This document shows positions 19,352-27,890 of a DNA stretch of 64,000 bases, in pieces. The first letter of the stretch is position 1, and every line of letters begins with the position of its first letter. This DNA comes from Allobosea psychrotolerans. GTDB taxonomy: Bacteria > Pseudomonadota > Alphaproteobacteria > Rhizobiales > Beijerinckiaceae. The notes under the pieces are model-generated. The model was given only the letters and a program-made list of their open reading frames with translations. It made no database searches and was not told the DNA's origin. Where the stretch lies: assembly GCF_002917105.1 (NCBI RefSeq), contig NZ_PQFZ01000010.1, forward strand, positions 1 to 64,000. The letters are read 5' to 3'. A program made the translations under genes and the position numbers.

Positions 19352-19810
19352 ATGGCCAAGATCGAGCCGACCGTCGCAGCCCCGGCCAGCGCCGCCGAGC
19401 CGACCATCGTCACGCCAGCGCCGTCCCATGGCACGCCTTACGTCGTCGGCAGCGCGACGCCGGCCGCGGACACGCCCGCAAGCGAGCCGCGCGGGCTCGA
19501 CCAGCTCTCCCGCATCGAGGAGAAGGCCGCGCGCATCGAGGAGAAGTTTGCCCGCTACGAGGCCGTGCTGACCCGCGCCGAAGCTTCGCTGGAGCGCAGC
19601 GCCCATAAGGTCGACAGCGCCGCCGCGACCCTCGATTTCGCCAGCATCCGCGACGAGGTCGCCGCCCTGCGCCAGCGCGTCGATGCGACACCGCGCTTCG
19701 GCGCGCTGTTCATCACCGGCCTCGCCACCGCGGTGCTGACGGTCCTGCTCACCGTGCTCGTGCTCAAATTCGGCGTGCCGGGCCTGTTCGGGGGCTTGCT
19801 GTCGCGATGA
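19352..19810 (+). CDS. Membrane-anchored coiled-coil protein between gap and pgk
   Basis: Uncharacterised, about 152 residues (an ATG at 19337 would add five). The N-terminus is Ala/Pro/Thr-rich and probably disordered. A central coiled coil ([22 protein letters not shown], then [17 protein letters not shown]) is followed near the C-terminus by one strongly hydrophobic segment ([22 protein letters not shown]). It is therefore probably a single-pass tail-anchored protein with a cytoplasmic coil. Its stop overlaps the pgk ATG by 4 bases, so it is coupled to phosphoglycerate kinase translation. I recognise no family. Confidence 0.7.
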   Translation: MAKIEPTVAAPASAAEPTIVTPAPSHGTPYVVGSATPAADTPASEPRGLDQLSRIEEKAARIEEKFARYEAVLTRAEASLERSAHKVDSAAATLDFASIRDEVAALRQRVDATPRFGALFITGLATAVLTVLLTVLVLKFGVPGLFGGLLSR

Positions 19811-20997
19811 GCTTCAAGACGCTGAGCGACCTCGACCTGGCGGGCAAGCGCGCGCTTGTTCGCGTCGACCTCAACGTGCCGATGGAAAACGGCAAGGTCA
19901 CGGACGCAACGCGCATCGAGCGCGTGCTGCCGACGATCCGCGAGATCTCCGGCAAGGGCGGCAAGGTCATCCTGCTCGCCCATTTCGGCCGCCCCAAGGG
20001 CCGTGACGCCAAGGACAGCCTGAAGCCGGTCGCGGTCGCACTCGCCCATGCGCTCGGCCAGCCCGTCACCTTCGTCGAGGATTGCATCGGCGAGGATGTC
20101 GCCAAGGCCGTCGCAGCCGCCAAGAACGGCGAAGTCCTGCTGCTGGAGAACACCCGCTTCCACGCCGGCGACGAGAAGAACGACCCTGACTTCGTCAAGG
20201 CGCTCGCCGCCAATGGCGACCTCTTCGTCAATGACGCTTTCTCGGCGGCGCACCGCGCCCATGCCTCGACCGAAGGCCTCGCCCATGTCCTGCCGGCTTA
20301 TGCCGGCCGTTCGATGCAGGCGGAGCTCGAGGCGCTTTCTGCCGGGCTCGACAACCCCGCCCGCCCGGTGATGGCGATCGTCGGTGGAGCGAAAGTCTCG
20401 ACCAAACTCGATCTGCTCGGCAATCTGGTCAAGAAGGTCGACGTGCTCGTCATCGGCGGCGGCATGGCCAACACCTTCCTGGCCGCGCGCGGCATCAATG
20501 TCGGCAAGTCGCTCTGCGAGCACGACCTCGTCGGCACCGCCCGCGAGATCGAGGCCAAGGCCAAGGCGGCCGGCTGCGAGATTATGCTGCCGGTCGATGC
20601 GCTGGTCGCGCGCGAATTCAAGGCCCATCCCGGCCATCGCGTCATCCAGATCGGCGAGGTCGAGCCCGACGAGATGATCCTGGACGCGGGCCCGCTAAGC
20701 GTCGCCGAAGTCGTGCTCAAGCTCGACCAGGTCAAGACGCTGGTCTGGAACGGACCTTTCGGGGCGTTCGAGCTGCCGCCCTTCGACACCGCTACGGTGA
20801 CGGTGGCCAAGGCCGCCGCCAAGCGCGTCAAGGCCGGCCAGATCGTCGCGGTCGCCGGCGGCGGCGACACCGTCGCGGCGATGAACCATGCCGGCGTCGC
20901 CGACGACCTGACCTATATCTCGACGGCGGGCGGCGCCTTCCTGGAATGGATGGAAGGCAAGGCCCTGCCGGGCGTCGAAGCGCTGCGCGCAGCATGA
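19807..20997 (+). CDS. pgk: Phosphoglycerate kinase
   Basis: A 396-residue monomeric kinase converting 1,3-bisphosphoglycerate and ADP to 3-phosphoglycerate and ATP. Signature stretches: [20 protein letters not shown] (about 14-33), [28 protein letters not shown], the hinge/ATP site [15 protein letters not shown] and [13 protein letters not shown], and the C-terminal [17 protein letters not shown]. The start ATG overlaps the stop of the upstream coiled-coil gene. Confidence 0.97.
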   Translation: MSFKTLSDLDLAGKRALVRVDLNVPMENGKVTDATRIERVLPTIREISGKGGKVILLAHFGRPKGRDAKDSLKPVAVALAHALGQPVTFVEDCIGEDVAKAVAAAKNGEVLLLENTRFHAGDEKNDPDFVKALAANGDLFVNDAFSAAHRAHASTEGLAHVLPAYAGRSMQAELEALSAGLDNPARPVMAIVGGAKVSTKLDLLGNLVKKVDVLVIGGGMANTFLAARGINVGKSLCEHDLVGTAREIEAKAKAAGCEIMLPVDALVAREFKAHPGHRVIQIGEVEPDEMILDAGPLSVAEVVLKLDQVKTLVWNGPFGAFELPPFDTATVTVAKAAAKRVKAGQIVAVAGGGDTVAAMNHAGVADDLTYISTAGGAFLEWMEGKALPGVEALRAA

Positions 20998-21006
20998 GCG
21001 ACACTG

Positions 21007-21036
21007 ACCGACTGCCCTTGCGGCAGTCGGTGTTTA
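21007..21036 (+). terminator. Putative terminator after pgk
   Basis: ACCGACTGCC (21007-21016) and GGCAGTCGGT (21022-21031) are perfect 10-bp arms around CTTGC, followed by a short GTTTATG tract. It starts nine bases after the pgk stop. The small gene at 21052 begins right behind it, so the hairpin may also sit in that gene's leader. Confidence 0.55.
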
Positions 21037-21051
21037 TGCTATGTTCTCCTC

Positions 21052-21288
21052 ATGAGCGAGAACGTGCAGACAGCGATGTTCGAGATCCTCAAGAAGGTTC
21101 AGGAGGACTTGTCTTCGTTTCGTGCTGAGGCCGACACGCGCTTCGAGCATCTTGAAGACCTCGTCCGCAAGCAGCGTCGCGACACCGCCGGCCTTCTCGT
21201 GATGGCCAAGGCCGTCACCGGCGACTTCGCCGAGCAGGTCGCCGCAATCGAAGAGCGCGTCGGGGTTCCCGAAGCGCGAGGCCGTTGA
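21052..21288 (+). CDS. Small coiled-coil protein of unknown function
   Basis: A 78-residue soluble protein, MSENVQTAMFEILKKVQEDL then FEHLEDLVRKQRRDTAGLLVMAKAVTGDF. It is highly charged and helical with heptad-like spacing, and has no signal or membrane segment. It sits between pgk and fba, reads in the same direction, and follows a strong hairpin. No ribosome site of note precedes the ATG. I do not recognise a family; an antitoxin was considered, but no partner toxin is adjacent. Confidence 0.6.
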   Translation: MSENVQTAMFEILKKVQEDLSSFRAEADTRFEHLEDLVRKQRRDTAGLLVMAKAVTGDFAEQVAAIEERVGVPEARGR

Positions 21289-21380
21289 GCGTTCACGCTA
21301 CGCGCCGCTTTCGCTTTGCGTCTGCCGCCTATCCGCTCTAAATCCTCCCCAGCCCTTGAAACCGCACCGGGAGGACCTCC

Positions 21381-22463
21381 GTGGCCCGTATTACGCTCCG
21401 TCAGTTGCTCGATCACGCCGCCGAACATGATTACGGCGTGCCCGCCTTCAACATCAACAACATGGAGCAGGCGCTGGCCATCATGGCGGCGGCGGATGCC
21501 ACCGACGCCCCCGTCATCATCCAGGCCTCGCGCGGCGCCCGCTCCTACGCCAACGACATCATGCTCAAGCACATGATGGACGCAGTCACCGAGATCTATC
21601 CGCATATCCCGGTCTGCGTACACCTCGACCACGGCAATGAGCCGGCGACGTGCATGACCGCGATCCAGGCCGGCTTCACCTCGGTGATGATGGACGGCTC
21701 GCTCAAGGCCGACGGCAAGACGCCGGGCGACTGGGACTACAATGTCGGCGTGACCAGGACCGTAACCGAAATGGCCCATCTCGGCGGCATCTCGGTCGAG
21801 GGCGAGCTCGGCGTGCTCGGCTCGCTCGAAAGCGGCGAGGGTGAGAAGGAGGACGGTCACGGCTTCGAGGGCAAGCTCTCCCACGACCAGCTCCTGACCA
21901 ACCCCGAGGAGGCGGTGAAATTCGTCGCCGAGACCAAGGTCGATGCGCTCGCCATCGCCATGGGCACCTCGCACGGCGCCTACAAGTTCACCCGCAAGCC
22001 CGACGGCGCGATCCTGGCGATGCATGTCATCGAGGAGATCCACAAGAAGCTGCCGAACATGCATCTCGTCATGCATGGCTCGTCCTCGGTGCCGCAGGAC
22101 CTCCAGGACATCATCAACCAGTATGGCGGCAAGATGCCCCAGACCTGGGGCGTGCCGGTCGAGGAGATCCAGCGCGGCATCAAGCATGGCGTGCGCAAGA
22201 TCAACATCGACACCGACAACCGCATGGCGATGACCGGGCAGATCCGGAAGATCCTCTCCGAGAACCCCGGCGAATTCGACCCGCGCAAGTACCTGAAGCC
22301 CGCCATGGAGGCGATGACCAAGCTCTGCACGCTGCGGCTGAAGGAATTCAACACCGCCGGCCAGGCGAGCAAGATCAAGCGCATCGCGACCACCGCCGAA
22401 ATGGCCAAGCGCTACGCCAAGGGCGAGCTCGACCCGACCTTCGGCAAGCCGAAGGCGGCGTGA
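21381..22463 (+). CDS. fba: Class II fructose-bisphosphate aldolase
   Basis: A 360-residue zinc aldolase cleaving fructose-1,6-bisphosphate (and sedoheptulose bisphosphate in the Calvin variant). Zinc-ligand regions: [20 protein letters not shown] (about 82-101), [14 protein letters not shown] (about 191-204) and [11 protein letters not shown] (about 231-241); [14 protein letters not shown] holds the phosphate-binding loop. The start is a GTG behind GGGAGGACCTCC. Length and motifs match the Calvin-cycle/CbbA-type subgroup. It ends in a strong terminator. Confidence 0.96.
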   Translation: MARITLRQLLDHAAEHDYGVPAFNINNMEQALAIMAAADATDAPVIIQASRGARSYANDIMLKHMMDAVTEIYPHIPVCVHLDHGNEPATCMTAIQAGFTSVMMDGSLKADGKTPGDWDYNVGVTRTVTEMAHLGGISVEGELGVLGSLESGEGEKEDGHGFEGKLSHDQLLTNPEEAVKFVAETKVDALAIAMGTSHGAYKFTRKPDGAILAMHVIEEIHKKLPNMHLVMHGSSSVPQDLQDIINQYGGKMPQTWGVPVEEIQRGIKHGVRKINIDTDNRMAMTGQIRKILSENPGEFDPRKYLKPAMEAMTKLCTLRLKEFNTAGQASKIKRIATTAEMAKRYAKGELDPTFGKPKAA

Positions 22464-22489
22464 GCCGTCACGCGCATTGATGTGAAATG

Positions 22490-22526
22490 AAAAGGGCGTG
22501 GCGACCGATGGTCACCACGCCCTTTT
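22490..22526. terminator. Bidirectional rho-independent terminator after fba
   Basis: AAAAGGGCGTGG and CCACGCCCTTTT are perfect 12-bp arms with a 13-base loop, giving a T-run after the stem on the plus strand and on the minus strand. It separates fba from the TRAP genes, which converge on it. Confidence 0.85.
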
Positions 22527-22551
22527 CCGTTAGCCGACTATCATATCCGCG

Positions 22552-22660
22552 CCGTCATTCCGGGCGCAGCGAAGTGGCGGCCCGGAATCCATCGTAGAGT
22601 TCAGCACCCTTCGATGGATTCCGGATCGGCGCCGCATTCGCGGCCTGTCCGGAATGACGG
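22552..22660. repeat. Intergenic inverted repeat, CCGTCATTCCGG type
   Basis: CCGTCATTCCGG (22552-22563) and CCGGAATGACGG (22649-22660) are perfect 12-bp ends; an inner pair GGAATCCATCG / CGATGGATTCC strengthens the fold. It belongs to a dispersed family of intergenic dyads with GTCAT...ATGAC ends, also seen at 37827-37952 and partly at 8903-8985 and 44486-44510. Confidence 0.65.
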
Positions 22661-22680
22661 TGAGGTTCCGAGTCAAACCA

Positions 22681-23979
22681 TCACGACTTGATCAGCCCCG
22701 TCGTCCTGGGCAACCACAATGCAATCTCGGGGAAGAACGTCACCGCGAGCACGATCGCCAGCATCGCGACGATGAAGGGCGGGACCTCCCGGAAGATCTC
22801 CGAGAGCGGCGTGCCGGTGAGCCCTGCCATGACGAAGAGCAGCAGGCCATGCGGCGGCAGCGTCAGCCCCACCATCATGTTGAGCACCACGACGATGCCG
22901 AAATGCACGAGATCGATGCCTAGGCCCTGCGCCACCGGCACGATCAGCGGCACGATGACGAGCAGGATCGTGACCTCGTCGAGCACGATCGCGAGCAGCA
23001 GCATCAGCAGGTCGACGATCAGCAGGAACTGCGTCGCCGAGAGGTTCCAGGCCAGCAGGGTCGACTGGATCAGCTTCGGCACGCCCTCATTGGCGACCGC
23101 ATAGTTGAAGACGAAGGCGCCGGCCATGATCAGCGCGATCATCGCGGTCGCCTTCACCGTATCGCCCATCACGACCAGCAACTGCGCGGGCTTGAGCGTG
23201 CGATAGACGACGAAGGCCAGGATCAGCGCATAGCTCGCCGCGATCGCGGCGGCCTCCGTCGGCGTGGTGACGCCGGAATAGATCAGCCCGAGCAGGATGC
23301 CGGGCAGCGCGAGCGGCGCCAAGGCCCGGCCGAAGACGGCCGGCATCGCGCCCCAGGACACCTTCTCCTCGCGTGGGAAATTGCGGCGGCGGGAAATGAC
23401 GGCAATCACGCCCATCAGCGCCAGCGCCATCATCCCGGCCGGCACGAGCCCGCCCAGGAACATCGCACCGACCGAGGCATTGGCGATCAGCGCATAGAAG
23501 ATCATCGGGATCGAGGTCGGCATCAGCGGCCCCAGCGTCGCCGAGACGACCGAGGTCGCCGCCGCGAAGCCACGCGGATAGCGGCCGTTTTTGGTCATCA
23601 TCCGCGCTACGATCAGGCCCGGTCCCGAGGCGTCGGCGACGGCCGAGCCGCTCATGCCGGAGAAGATCAGGTTTGAGACGACATTCACCTGCGCGAGCCC
23701 GCCCGGCAGATGCCCGACCATGGCCGAGCCGAAGCGCAGCAACCGCTCGATCACCCCGCTCGCATTCATCACATTGGCGACGAAGATGAACAGCGGCACC
23801 GCGATCAGCAGATAGGAACTGTAGAGCCCGTTCATCGTCTGGTCGACGACGAGCCCGACATCCTGATGGGTCGAGATCATATAGGCGAAGCCCGCCGCCA
23901 GCATGGACAGGCCAAGCGGCGCGCCAAGCACGGCGGCAGCAGTGAAGACGCCCATCAAAACCCACAACCCGTCGGACAT
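22681..23979 (-). CDS. dctM: TRAP transporter large permease (DctM type)
   Basis: A 432-residue protein with about 12 membrane helices. DctM features include GAPLGLSMLAAGFAYM near the start, SNLIFSGMSGSAVADASGPG (about 108-127) and a late GLTLPPHGLLLFVMAGLTGT. It is the sodium-coupled transport subunit moving organic acids delivered by a periplasmic binding protein. The dctQ and dctP genes lie upstream on the same strand with gaps of 16 and 6 bases, forming one operon. Confidence 0.93.
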   Translation of the reverse strand: MSDGLWVLMGVFTAAAVLGAPLGLSMLAAGFAYMISTHQDVGLVVDQTMNGLYSSYLLIAVPLFIFVANVMNASGVIERLLRFGSAMVGHLPGGLAQVNVVSNLIFSGMSGSAVADASGPGLIVARMMTKNGRYPRGFAAATSVVSATLGPLMPTSIPMIFYALIANASVGAMFLGGLVPAGMMALALMGVIAVISRRRNFPREEKVSWGAMPAVFGRALAPLALPGILLGLIYSGVTTPTEAAAIAASYALILAFVVYRTLKPAQLLVVMGDTVKATAMIALIMAGAFVFNYAVANEGVPKLIQSTLLAWNLSATQFLLIVDLLMLLLAIVLDEVTILLVIVPLIVPVAQGLGIDLVHFGIVVVLNMMVGLTLPPHGLLLFVMAGLTGTPLSEIFREVPPFIVAMLAIVLAVTFFPEIALWLPRTTGLIKS

Positions 23980-23995
23980 GCGTCCCCGTCTCCCG

Positions 23996-24514
23996 TCAGA
24001 TATGTGAGCGCCAGCCCGGCCCGAGCAGCTTGACGATCTGCCAGGCCGAGCGCGCCACCACGGCGATGAGGAAGAGGCCGAAGCAGGAATAGATCAGGTC
24101 GAGCCGCAGGTTCAGCACCGGCGTGCGCTCGCGCCAGAGGAAGGCGATGTAGTCGAGCGAGCCCGGCAGCGCCCAGACGAAGATGCCGCCGACGAAGACG
24201 AGCCGCGCCAGCGCCATGACGCGTTTCCAGCGCTCCGGCAGCGGGCGGTAGACCAGATCGAAGGTGATCTGCTCCTTGTCGCGCACGACGAAGGCGTTGG
24301 CCCAGAAGATGATCCAGATGAACAGGATCACCGAAACCTCGTCGGCCCAGGCCGCCTCGTCATGTTCGAGATAGCGGGTGATGATCTTGTAGTTGAAGAT
24401 CAGGAAGACGAGCGCGAACATCAGCGCCGGGACAGCGGTCGCGAAGCGCCGCAGCCGCGCGCCCCAGCCGGTTGCACTCTCGCCTTGCGTCTCCACCGCC
24501 GCGCCCGTCTGCAT
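23996..24514 (-). CDS. dctQ: TRAP transporter small permease (DctQ type)
   Basis: A 172-residue protein with four predicted helices (about 24-46, 61-80, 99-122 and 139-163). DctQ hallmarks are ARYLEHDEAAWADEVSVILFIWIIFW-like spacing after helix 1 (here TRYLEHDEAAWADE) and FDLVYRPLPERWKR. It forms the membrane complex with DctM. The C-terminal residues GWRSHI end 16 bases before dctM. Confidence 0.9.
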   Translation of the reverse strand: MQTGAAVETQGESATGWGARLRRFATAVPALMFALVFLIFNYKIITRYLEHDEAAWADEVSVILFIWIIFWANAFVVRDKEQITFDLVYRPLPERWKRVMALARLVFVGGIFVWALPGSLDYIAFLWRERTPVLNLRLDLIYSCFGLFLIAVVARSAWQIVKLLGPGWRSHI

Positions 24515-24520
24515 GACGCC

Positions 24521-25510
24521 TCAGGCCTCGGTGACGCGCTTGAGCCAGGCCATGTCCCAGGCCTTGGTCGCATCGGCTCCGGAATAGGCCTTGTCGGCCC
24601 CCTCGCGGAACAGAGCGAGATCGATCGCGTCGACGCTCAGGCCACGGCCCTTGAGCGCATCGATGATGCTGGCCTCGTCGGCGAGGCGACCGTCATCGCC
24701 CGCTTTGGCGGCCTTGCGCGCCGCCGCCTGCAGGGCCGTCTGCTGCGCCGCCGAGAGCTTGGCCCAGACCGGCTTGGCAATGGCGAAGAACACCGGCTGC
24801 AGCATATGCGAGGTCAGCACGACCTGCTCGCTCACCTCGTAGAGTTTTGCGGCGTTGAAGATCGAGAGCGGGTTCTCCTGGCCGTCGACCGTACCGGTCT
24901 TGAGGGCGAGATAGACCTCGGGCATGCCGAGCGGCAGCGGGCTCACCCCCAGCGTCCGGCCGAGCAGCAGCCATTCCGGCCCCGCCGGCATGCGCAGCTT
25001 GGTTCCAGCGAGGTCGGCCGGCCCCTTCACATTGCGCTTGGTGCGCAGGGAAACCTGCCGCGTGCCGAGATAATGCGTCGCGAGGATCTCGATGCCCATC
25101 TTCTCGGACACGACCTTGCGATACTCCTCGCCCATCGGCCCGTCGAAGACGCGGCGCAGATGGGCATGGTCCTTGAACAGATAGCCGCGGTTGAAGAAGC
25201 CGAGCTCCGGCATTTGCTGGGCCACCTCGAAGGTGGTCATCGTGCTCATTTCGAGGTTGCCGCGCTGCAGCGCCTGTACCTCGGTGCCTTGCTTGAAAAG
25301 GGTCGACGCCGTGTGGACGCTGACGTTCAGCCCAGCCGAACTGCCGTCGATCTCGGCCTTCAGGGCGTCGAGCGCCTTGGCCAGGAAATCGCTCGGCGGA
25401 GCCGCCGTCGAGATGCGGATCTGCACCGGCGCCTGCGCCGCGCTCCGCCCCGCATAGCCGATGAGCGCACCGGCCAGTGCGCCTTTGATGATCCCACGCC
25501 GCGTCGTCAT
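24521..25510 (-). CDS. dctP: TRAP transporter substrate-binding protein (DctP type)
   Basis: A 329-residue periplasmic protein taken from the ATG at 25510. It begins with a Tat-like signal (MTTRRGIIKGALAGALIGYA, cleavage near AAQA at about residue 27). DctP-like segments are IRISTAAPPSDFLAKALDAL, LRRVFDGPMGEEYRKVV, KLRMPAGPEWLLLGRTLGVSPLPL and VYLALKTGTVDGQENPLSI, the last holding the Arg/Gly-rich carboxylate-binding core region. The ligand is an unknown organic acid; linked FAH-hydrolase and SDR genes suggest a sugar acid or aromatic-derived acid. Confidence 0.9.
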   Translation of the reverse strand: MTTRRGIIKGALAGALIGYAGRSAAQAPVQIRISTAAPPSDFLAKALDALKAEIDGSSAGLNVSVHTASTLFKQGTEVQALQRGNLEMSTMTTFEVAQQMPELGFFNRGYLFKDHAHLRRVFDGPMGEEYRKVVSEKMGIEILATHYLGTRQVSLRTKRNVKGPADLAGTKLRMPAGPEWLLLGRTLGVSPLPLGMPEVYLALKTGTVDGQENPLSIFNAAKLYEVSEQVVLTSHMLQPVFFAIAKPVWAKLSAAQQTALQAAARKAAKAGDDGRLADEASIIDALKGRGLSVDAIDLALFREGADKAYSGADATKAWDMAWLKRVTEA

Positions 25511-25580
25511 CGCTGTTTTCCCCTCATTATGCGTTGTGATCAGGACGTCTCGTTCACAGGCCAAATTCACAGGCCCAGTT

Positions 25581-25705
25581 TCACAGACCCAGACCGCCCA
25601 GGGACTTGCCGCCATCCACGAACAAGGTCTGACCGGTGATGAATTTCGTCGCCGGCGAGGCCAGGAAGGCGATCGCGCCGGCGATGTCGTCGGGCGCGGC
25701 TCCCA
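25581..25705 (-). pseudogene. SDR-family oxidoreductase, C-terminal remnant
   Basis: Only the last 40 or so codons of a short-chain dehydrogenase survive: EMGAAPDDIAGAIAFLASP then KFITGQTLFVDGGKSLGG, the conserved cofactor-domain end of SDRs (P-x-D-I-A...F-I-T-G-Q-x-x-x-V-D-G-G). The Rossmann GxxxGxG and YxxxK parts are absent: coding similarity stops at the end of the FAH gene, whose stop codon is at 25708. A deletion that fused the FAH gene's end to the SDR tail explains it. Its presence indicates that the operon once carried a dehydrogenase between the transporter and hydrolase genes. Confidence 0.8.
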
Positions 25706-25707
25706 TC

Positions 25708-26616
25708 TCAGGCCGCGGCCTGGATGACGACGCTGAGCGTCCCGATGCCCTCGATCTCGGCATCGACCGTGTCGCCGACAGACAGGAAGGTGCCCTTGGG
25801 CACGCCGACGCCGGCGGGCGTCCCGGTCAGGATCAGGTCGCCGGGGTCGAGCGTCATGATCCGCGACGCGGTCGCGATCTGCTCGGCGAGTGAAAAGATC
25901 ATGTCGCTGGAGCGGCCATCCTGCTTCAGCTCGCCATTGACCGCGAGCTTCAAGCCGAGATTCTGCGGATCGGCGATAGCCGAGGCCGGCACGAAACGCG
26001 GGCCGAGCGGGCAGCAGGTGTCGTTGGCCTTACCCGCCACCCAGTCGAGCTTGTAGAAGGTTTCCGGCGCGCGGTTATGGTCGCGGGCGGAGAAGTCGAT
26101 CGCGACTGTATAGCCCGCAACATGCGACAGCGCGGTTTCGACGGAGGCATTGCGCGCCGTCTTGCCGATCACGGCGGCGAGCTCGATCTCCCAGTCGAAT
26201 TTCTCGGTACCGATCGGCATGCGCACGGTTGCCCCCTCGCCGACGACCGCGTTGCGCGGCGGCTTCATGAAGAAGAACAGCCGCTGCTCCTCCTTCTTGG
26301 CGCCGGGCATGCCCATCTCGGCGAGATGGTCGAAATAATTCGCGCCGGCGCAGAGGATCTTGCCGGGGTAGAGCAGCGGCGCGAGACGGCGCGAGGCCGT
26401 GATCAGATCGGACGGATCGACCTCGACGGCCGCCATCGCCAGAGCTGCCTCGGCACGCGCCCAATCCGCGAACAGGCCGATGACGCTGGCCTGCCCGGGA
26501 AACCCGACCCGCGCCAACGACGGCTCCAGAGCATAGAGCTTGCCCTCCACCTCGAGGCAGGCAGCGGGCCCGCTCGCCACCTCGACCGTCGTCAGAGCCC
26601 ACCTGGCCTGCGCCAT
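25708..26616 (-). CDS. Fumarylacetoacetate hydrolase (FAH) family protein
   Basis: About 302 residues from the ATG at 26616 (GGAG eight bases upstream; ATG 26625 and GTG 26631 also possible). The FAH core is visible: ILCAGANYFDHLAEMG (about 90-105), FFFMKPPRNAVVGEG, FDWEIELAAVIGKTARN with metal-ligand acids, YTVAIDFSARD, and the C-terminal LDPGDLILTGTPAGVG. Such enzymes hydrolyse C-C bonds of 2,4-diketo acids (fumarylpyruvate, 3-deoxy-diketo sugar acids) or decarboxylate them. The substrate here is not determinable. It is divergent from the GntR gene, and an operator palindrome lies between. Confidence 0.9.
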   Translation of the reverse strand: MAQARWALTTVEVASGPAACLEVEGKLYALEPSLARVGFPGQASVIGLFADWARAEAALAMAAVEVDPSDLITASRRLAPLLYPGKILCAGANYFDHLAEMGMPGAKKEEQRLFFFMKPPRNAVVGEGATVRMPIGTEKFDWEIELAAVIGKTARNASVETALSHVAGYTVAIDFSARDHNRAPETFYKLDWVAGKANDTCCPLGPRFVPASAIADPQNLGLKLAVNGELKQDGRSSDMIFSLAEQIATASRIMTLDPGDLILTGTPAGVGVPKGTFLSVGDTVDAEIEGIGTLSVVIQAAA

Positions 26617-26660
26617 CGCCGTCATCTCCACTCAAAGCCGCCTTGCTATGAGATCAGGAT

Positions 26661-26674
26661 GATTTTATAAAATC
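26661..26674. promoter_or_regulatory. Perfect 14-bp palindrome, putative GntR operator
   Basis: GATTTTATAAAATC reads identically on both strands and lies in the 88-bp gap between the divergent FAH (start 26616) and GntR (start 26704) genes, in otherwise GC-rich DNA. FadR/FCD-type GntR proteins bind short AT-rich palindromes, so this is probably the shared operator of the regulator and the FAH-TRAP genes. Confidence 0.55.
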
Positions 26675-26703
26675 TGCGAGTCAACATGAAATGTGCGGCG
26701 GCT

Positions 26704-27417
26704 ATGGACACCCTGACGGAGAACCGCTCGCAAGCCGAGCGAGCCTATCAGCGCCTGCGCGGCGAGATTCTGCATGGCGACCTGATGCCGGGCGAGCGCC
26801 TGCGCGCCAACGACCTGCAGGACCGCTTCCAGCTCGGCCTGACGCCGATCCGGGAGGCCCTGATGCGGCTTTCCACCGAGGGGCTCGTCGCAGCCGAGAC
26901 GCATCGCGGCTCGCGCGTCACCGAGACCTCGCTTGGCGCCTTCACCGACCTGATGGCGACGCGCCGGGAGATCGAGCGGCTCTGCCTGACCAAGGCGATC
27001 GCTCTCGGCGACGCCGCCTGGGAGGCCGAGATCGTCGCGGCCATGCACATGCTCTCGCGCACCCCCCTGCCCGCCTCGCAGGACGACCGCGCGGCCGCGA
27101 CCTTGTGGGAGGACCGTCACCGGCGCTTCCATGCCGCCCTGGTCGCCGCCTGTGGTTCGGATTGGCTGCTGCGCTTCTGGGGCACGCTCGCCGACCATTC
27201 CGAGCGCTATCGCAAGATCCGGCTGCTGCACCACCGGGAAGCGCCAGCCGAGGTCCGCGACGTCAACAGCGAGCACGCCGCCATCATGGAAGCCGTGCTG
27301 GCGCGCGAGGTGGAGCGCGCCTGCGCCCTGCTCGACGCCCATCTCCACGCCACCCAGACCAGCGTCGTGCGCCTGTTGCAGATCGGCCTGGACACCTCCG
27401 AGGAGAAGTCCCGATGA
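26704..27417 (+). CDS. GntR-family (FCD type) transcriptional regulator
   Basis: About 237 residues from the ATG at 26704 (an ATG at 26686 would add six). The N-terminal winged helix (RAYQRLRGEILHGDLMPGERL and LQDRFQLGLTPIREALMRLSTEGLV) is typical of FadR/FCD GntR proteins. The all-helical C-terminal FCD domain has DRHRRFHAALVAACGSDWLL and HAAIMEAVLAREVERACALLDAHL, with metal-ligand-type His residues. It is divergent from the FAH/TRAP genes and translationally coupled to the EthD-like gene (4-base overlap), so it is likely the local regulator of this catabolic block. Confidence 0.9.
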   Translation: MDTLTENRSQAERAYQRLRGEILHGDLMPGERLRANDLQDRFQLGLTPIREALMRLSTEGLVAAETHRGSRVTETSLGAFTDLMATRREIERLCLTKAIALGDAAWEAEIVAAMHMLSRTPLPASQDDRAAATLWEDRHRRFHAALVAACGSDWLLRFWGTLADHSERYRKIRLLHHREAPAEVRDVNSEHAAIMEAVLAREVERACALLDAHLHATQTSVVRLLQIGLDTSEEKSR

Positions 27418-27734
27418 TTATCCGCTCAGCCGTGCTCGAGGGCGAGGTGCCCGAAGCCGACCGCGCCCATTTCGACCGTCAGATGCGCGAGACCGTGCTG
27501 CCGGCGATCCGACGCTATCCCGGCATCCGCGACGTCAAGCTGCGCTGGGCGGCCGAGCAGGAAGCCGGTGCGCCGCCGGTCTATGTCGTCTTCGACCTCC
27601 ATTTCGACAGCCTGGAGGCGATGCACCAGGCGCTGGCGAGCGAAATCCGGCAGGAGGTGCGGCAGCAACTCGGCACGATCATGCCGCTGTTCAAGGGCCG
27701 CGTGTACCATCTGGTGATGCGCCAGGACGCCTGA
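27414..27734 (+). CDS. EthD-like small protein
   Basis: A 106-residue protein overlapping the GntR stop by 4 bases (ATGA). The fold looks like a ferredoxin-like alpha/beta dimeric barrel: MIIRSAVLEGEV, then FDRQMRETVLPAIRRYPGIRDVKL, VYVVFDLHFDSLEAMHQAL and FKGRVYHLVM. EthD-type proteins accompany degradative operons and a few are enzymes or stability factors. No catalytic residue can be assigned. The EthD name is a fold-level guess. Confidence 0.65.
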   Translation: MIIRSAVLEGEVPEADRAHFDRQMRETVLPAIRRYPGIRDVKLRWAAEQEAGAPPVYVVFDLHFDSLEAMHQALASEIRQEVRQQLGTIMPLFKGRVYHLVMRQDA

Positions 27735-27890
27735 GCATCAAGACGCTTGAGCATCGGCAGGAAATTTGATCGGGCCTCATGCAGAGGAGTCTCGCGCCCG
27801 AGAGGCACCGCTCCGCGTGCACTTCATGGCCGCAGGATGCCGTGAGGCTTCCGACGCTCCGGCTTTTCTGATTGAAGGAACGCCCCGGGC

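Noticed and set aside
21052..21288. Antitoxin of a toxin-antitoxin pair
   Set aside because: The protein is small and helical, but no toxin-like partner is adjacent on either side; fba and pgk are the direct neighbours.
27735..27890. Small gene in the gap before the benE-like gene
   Set aside because: Open frames exist on both strands but have no ribosome site, no recognisable motif and a composition like the surrounding repeat-type DNA.
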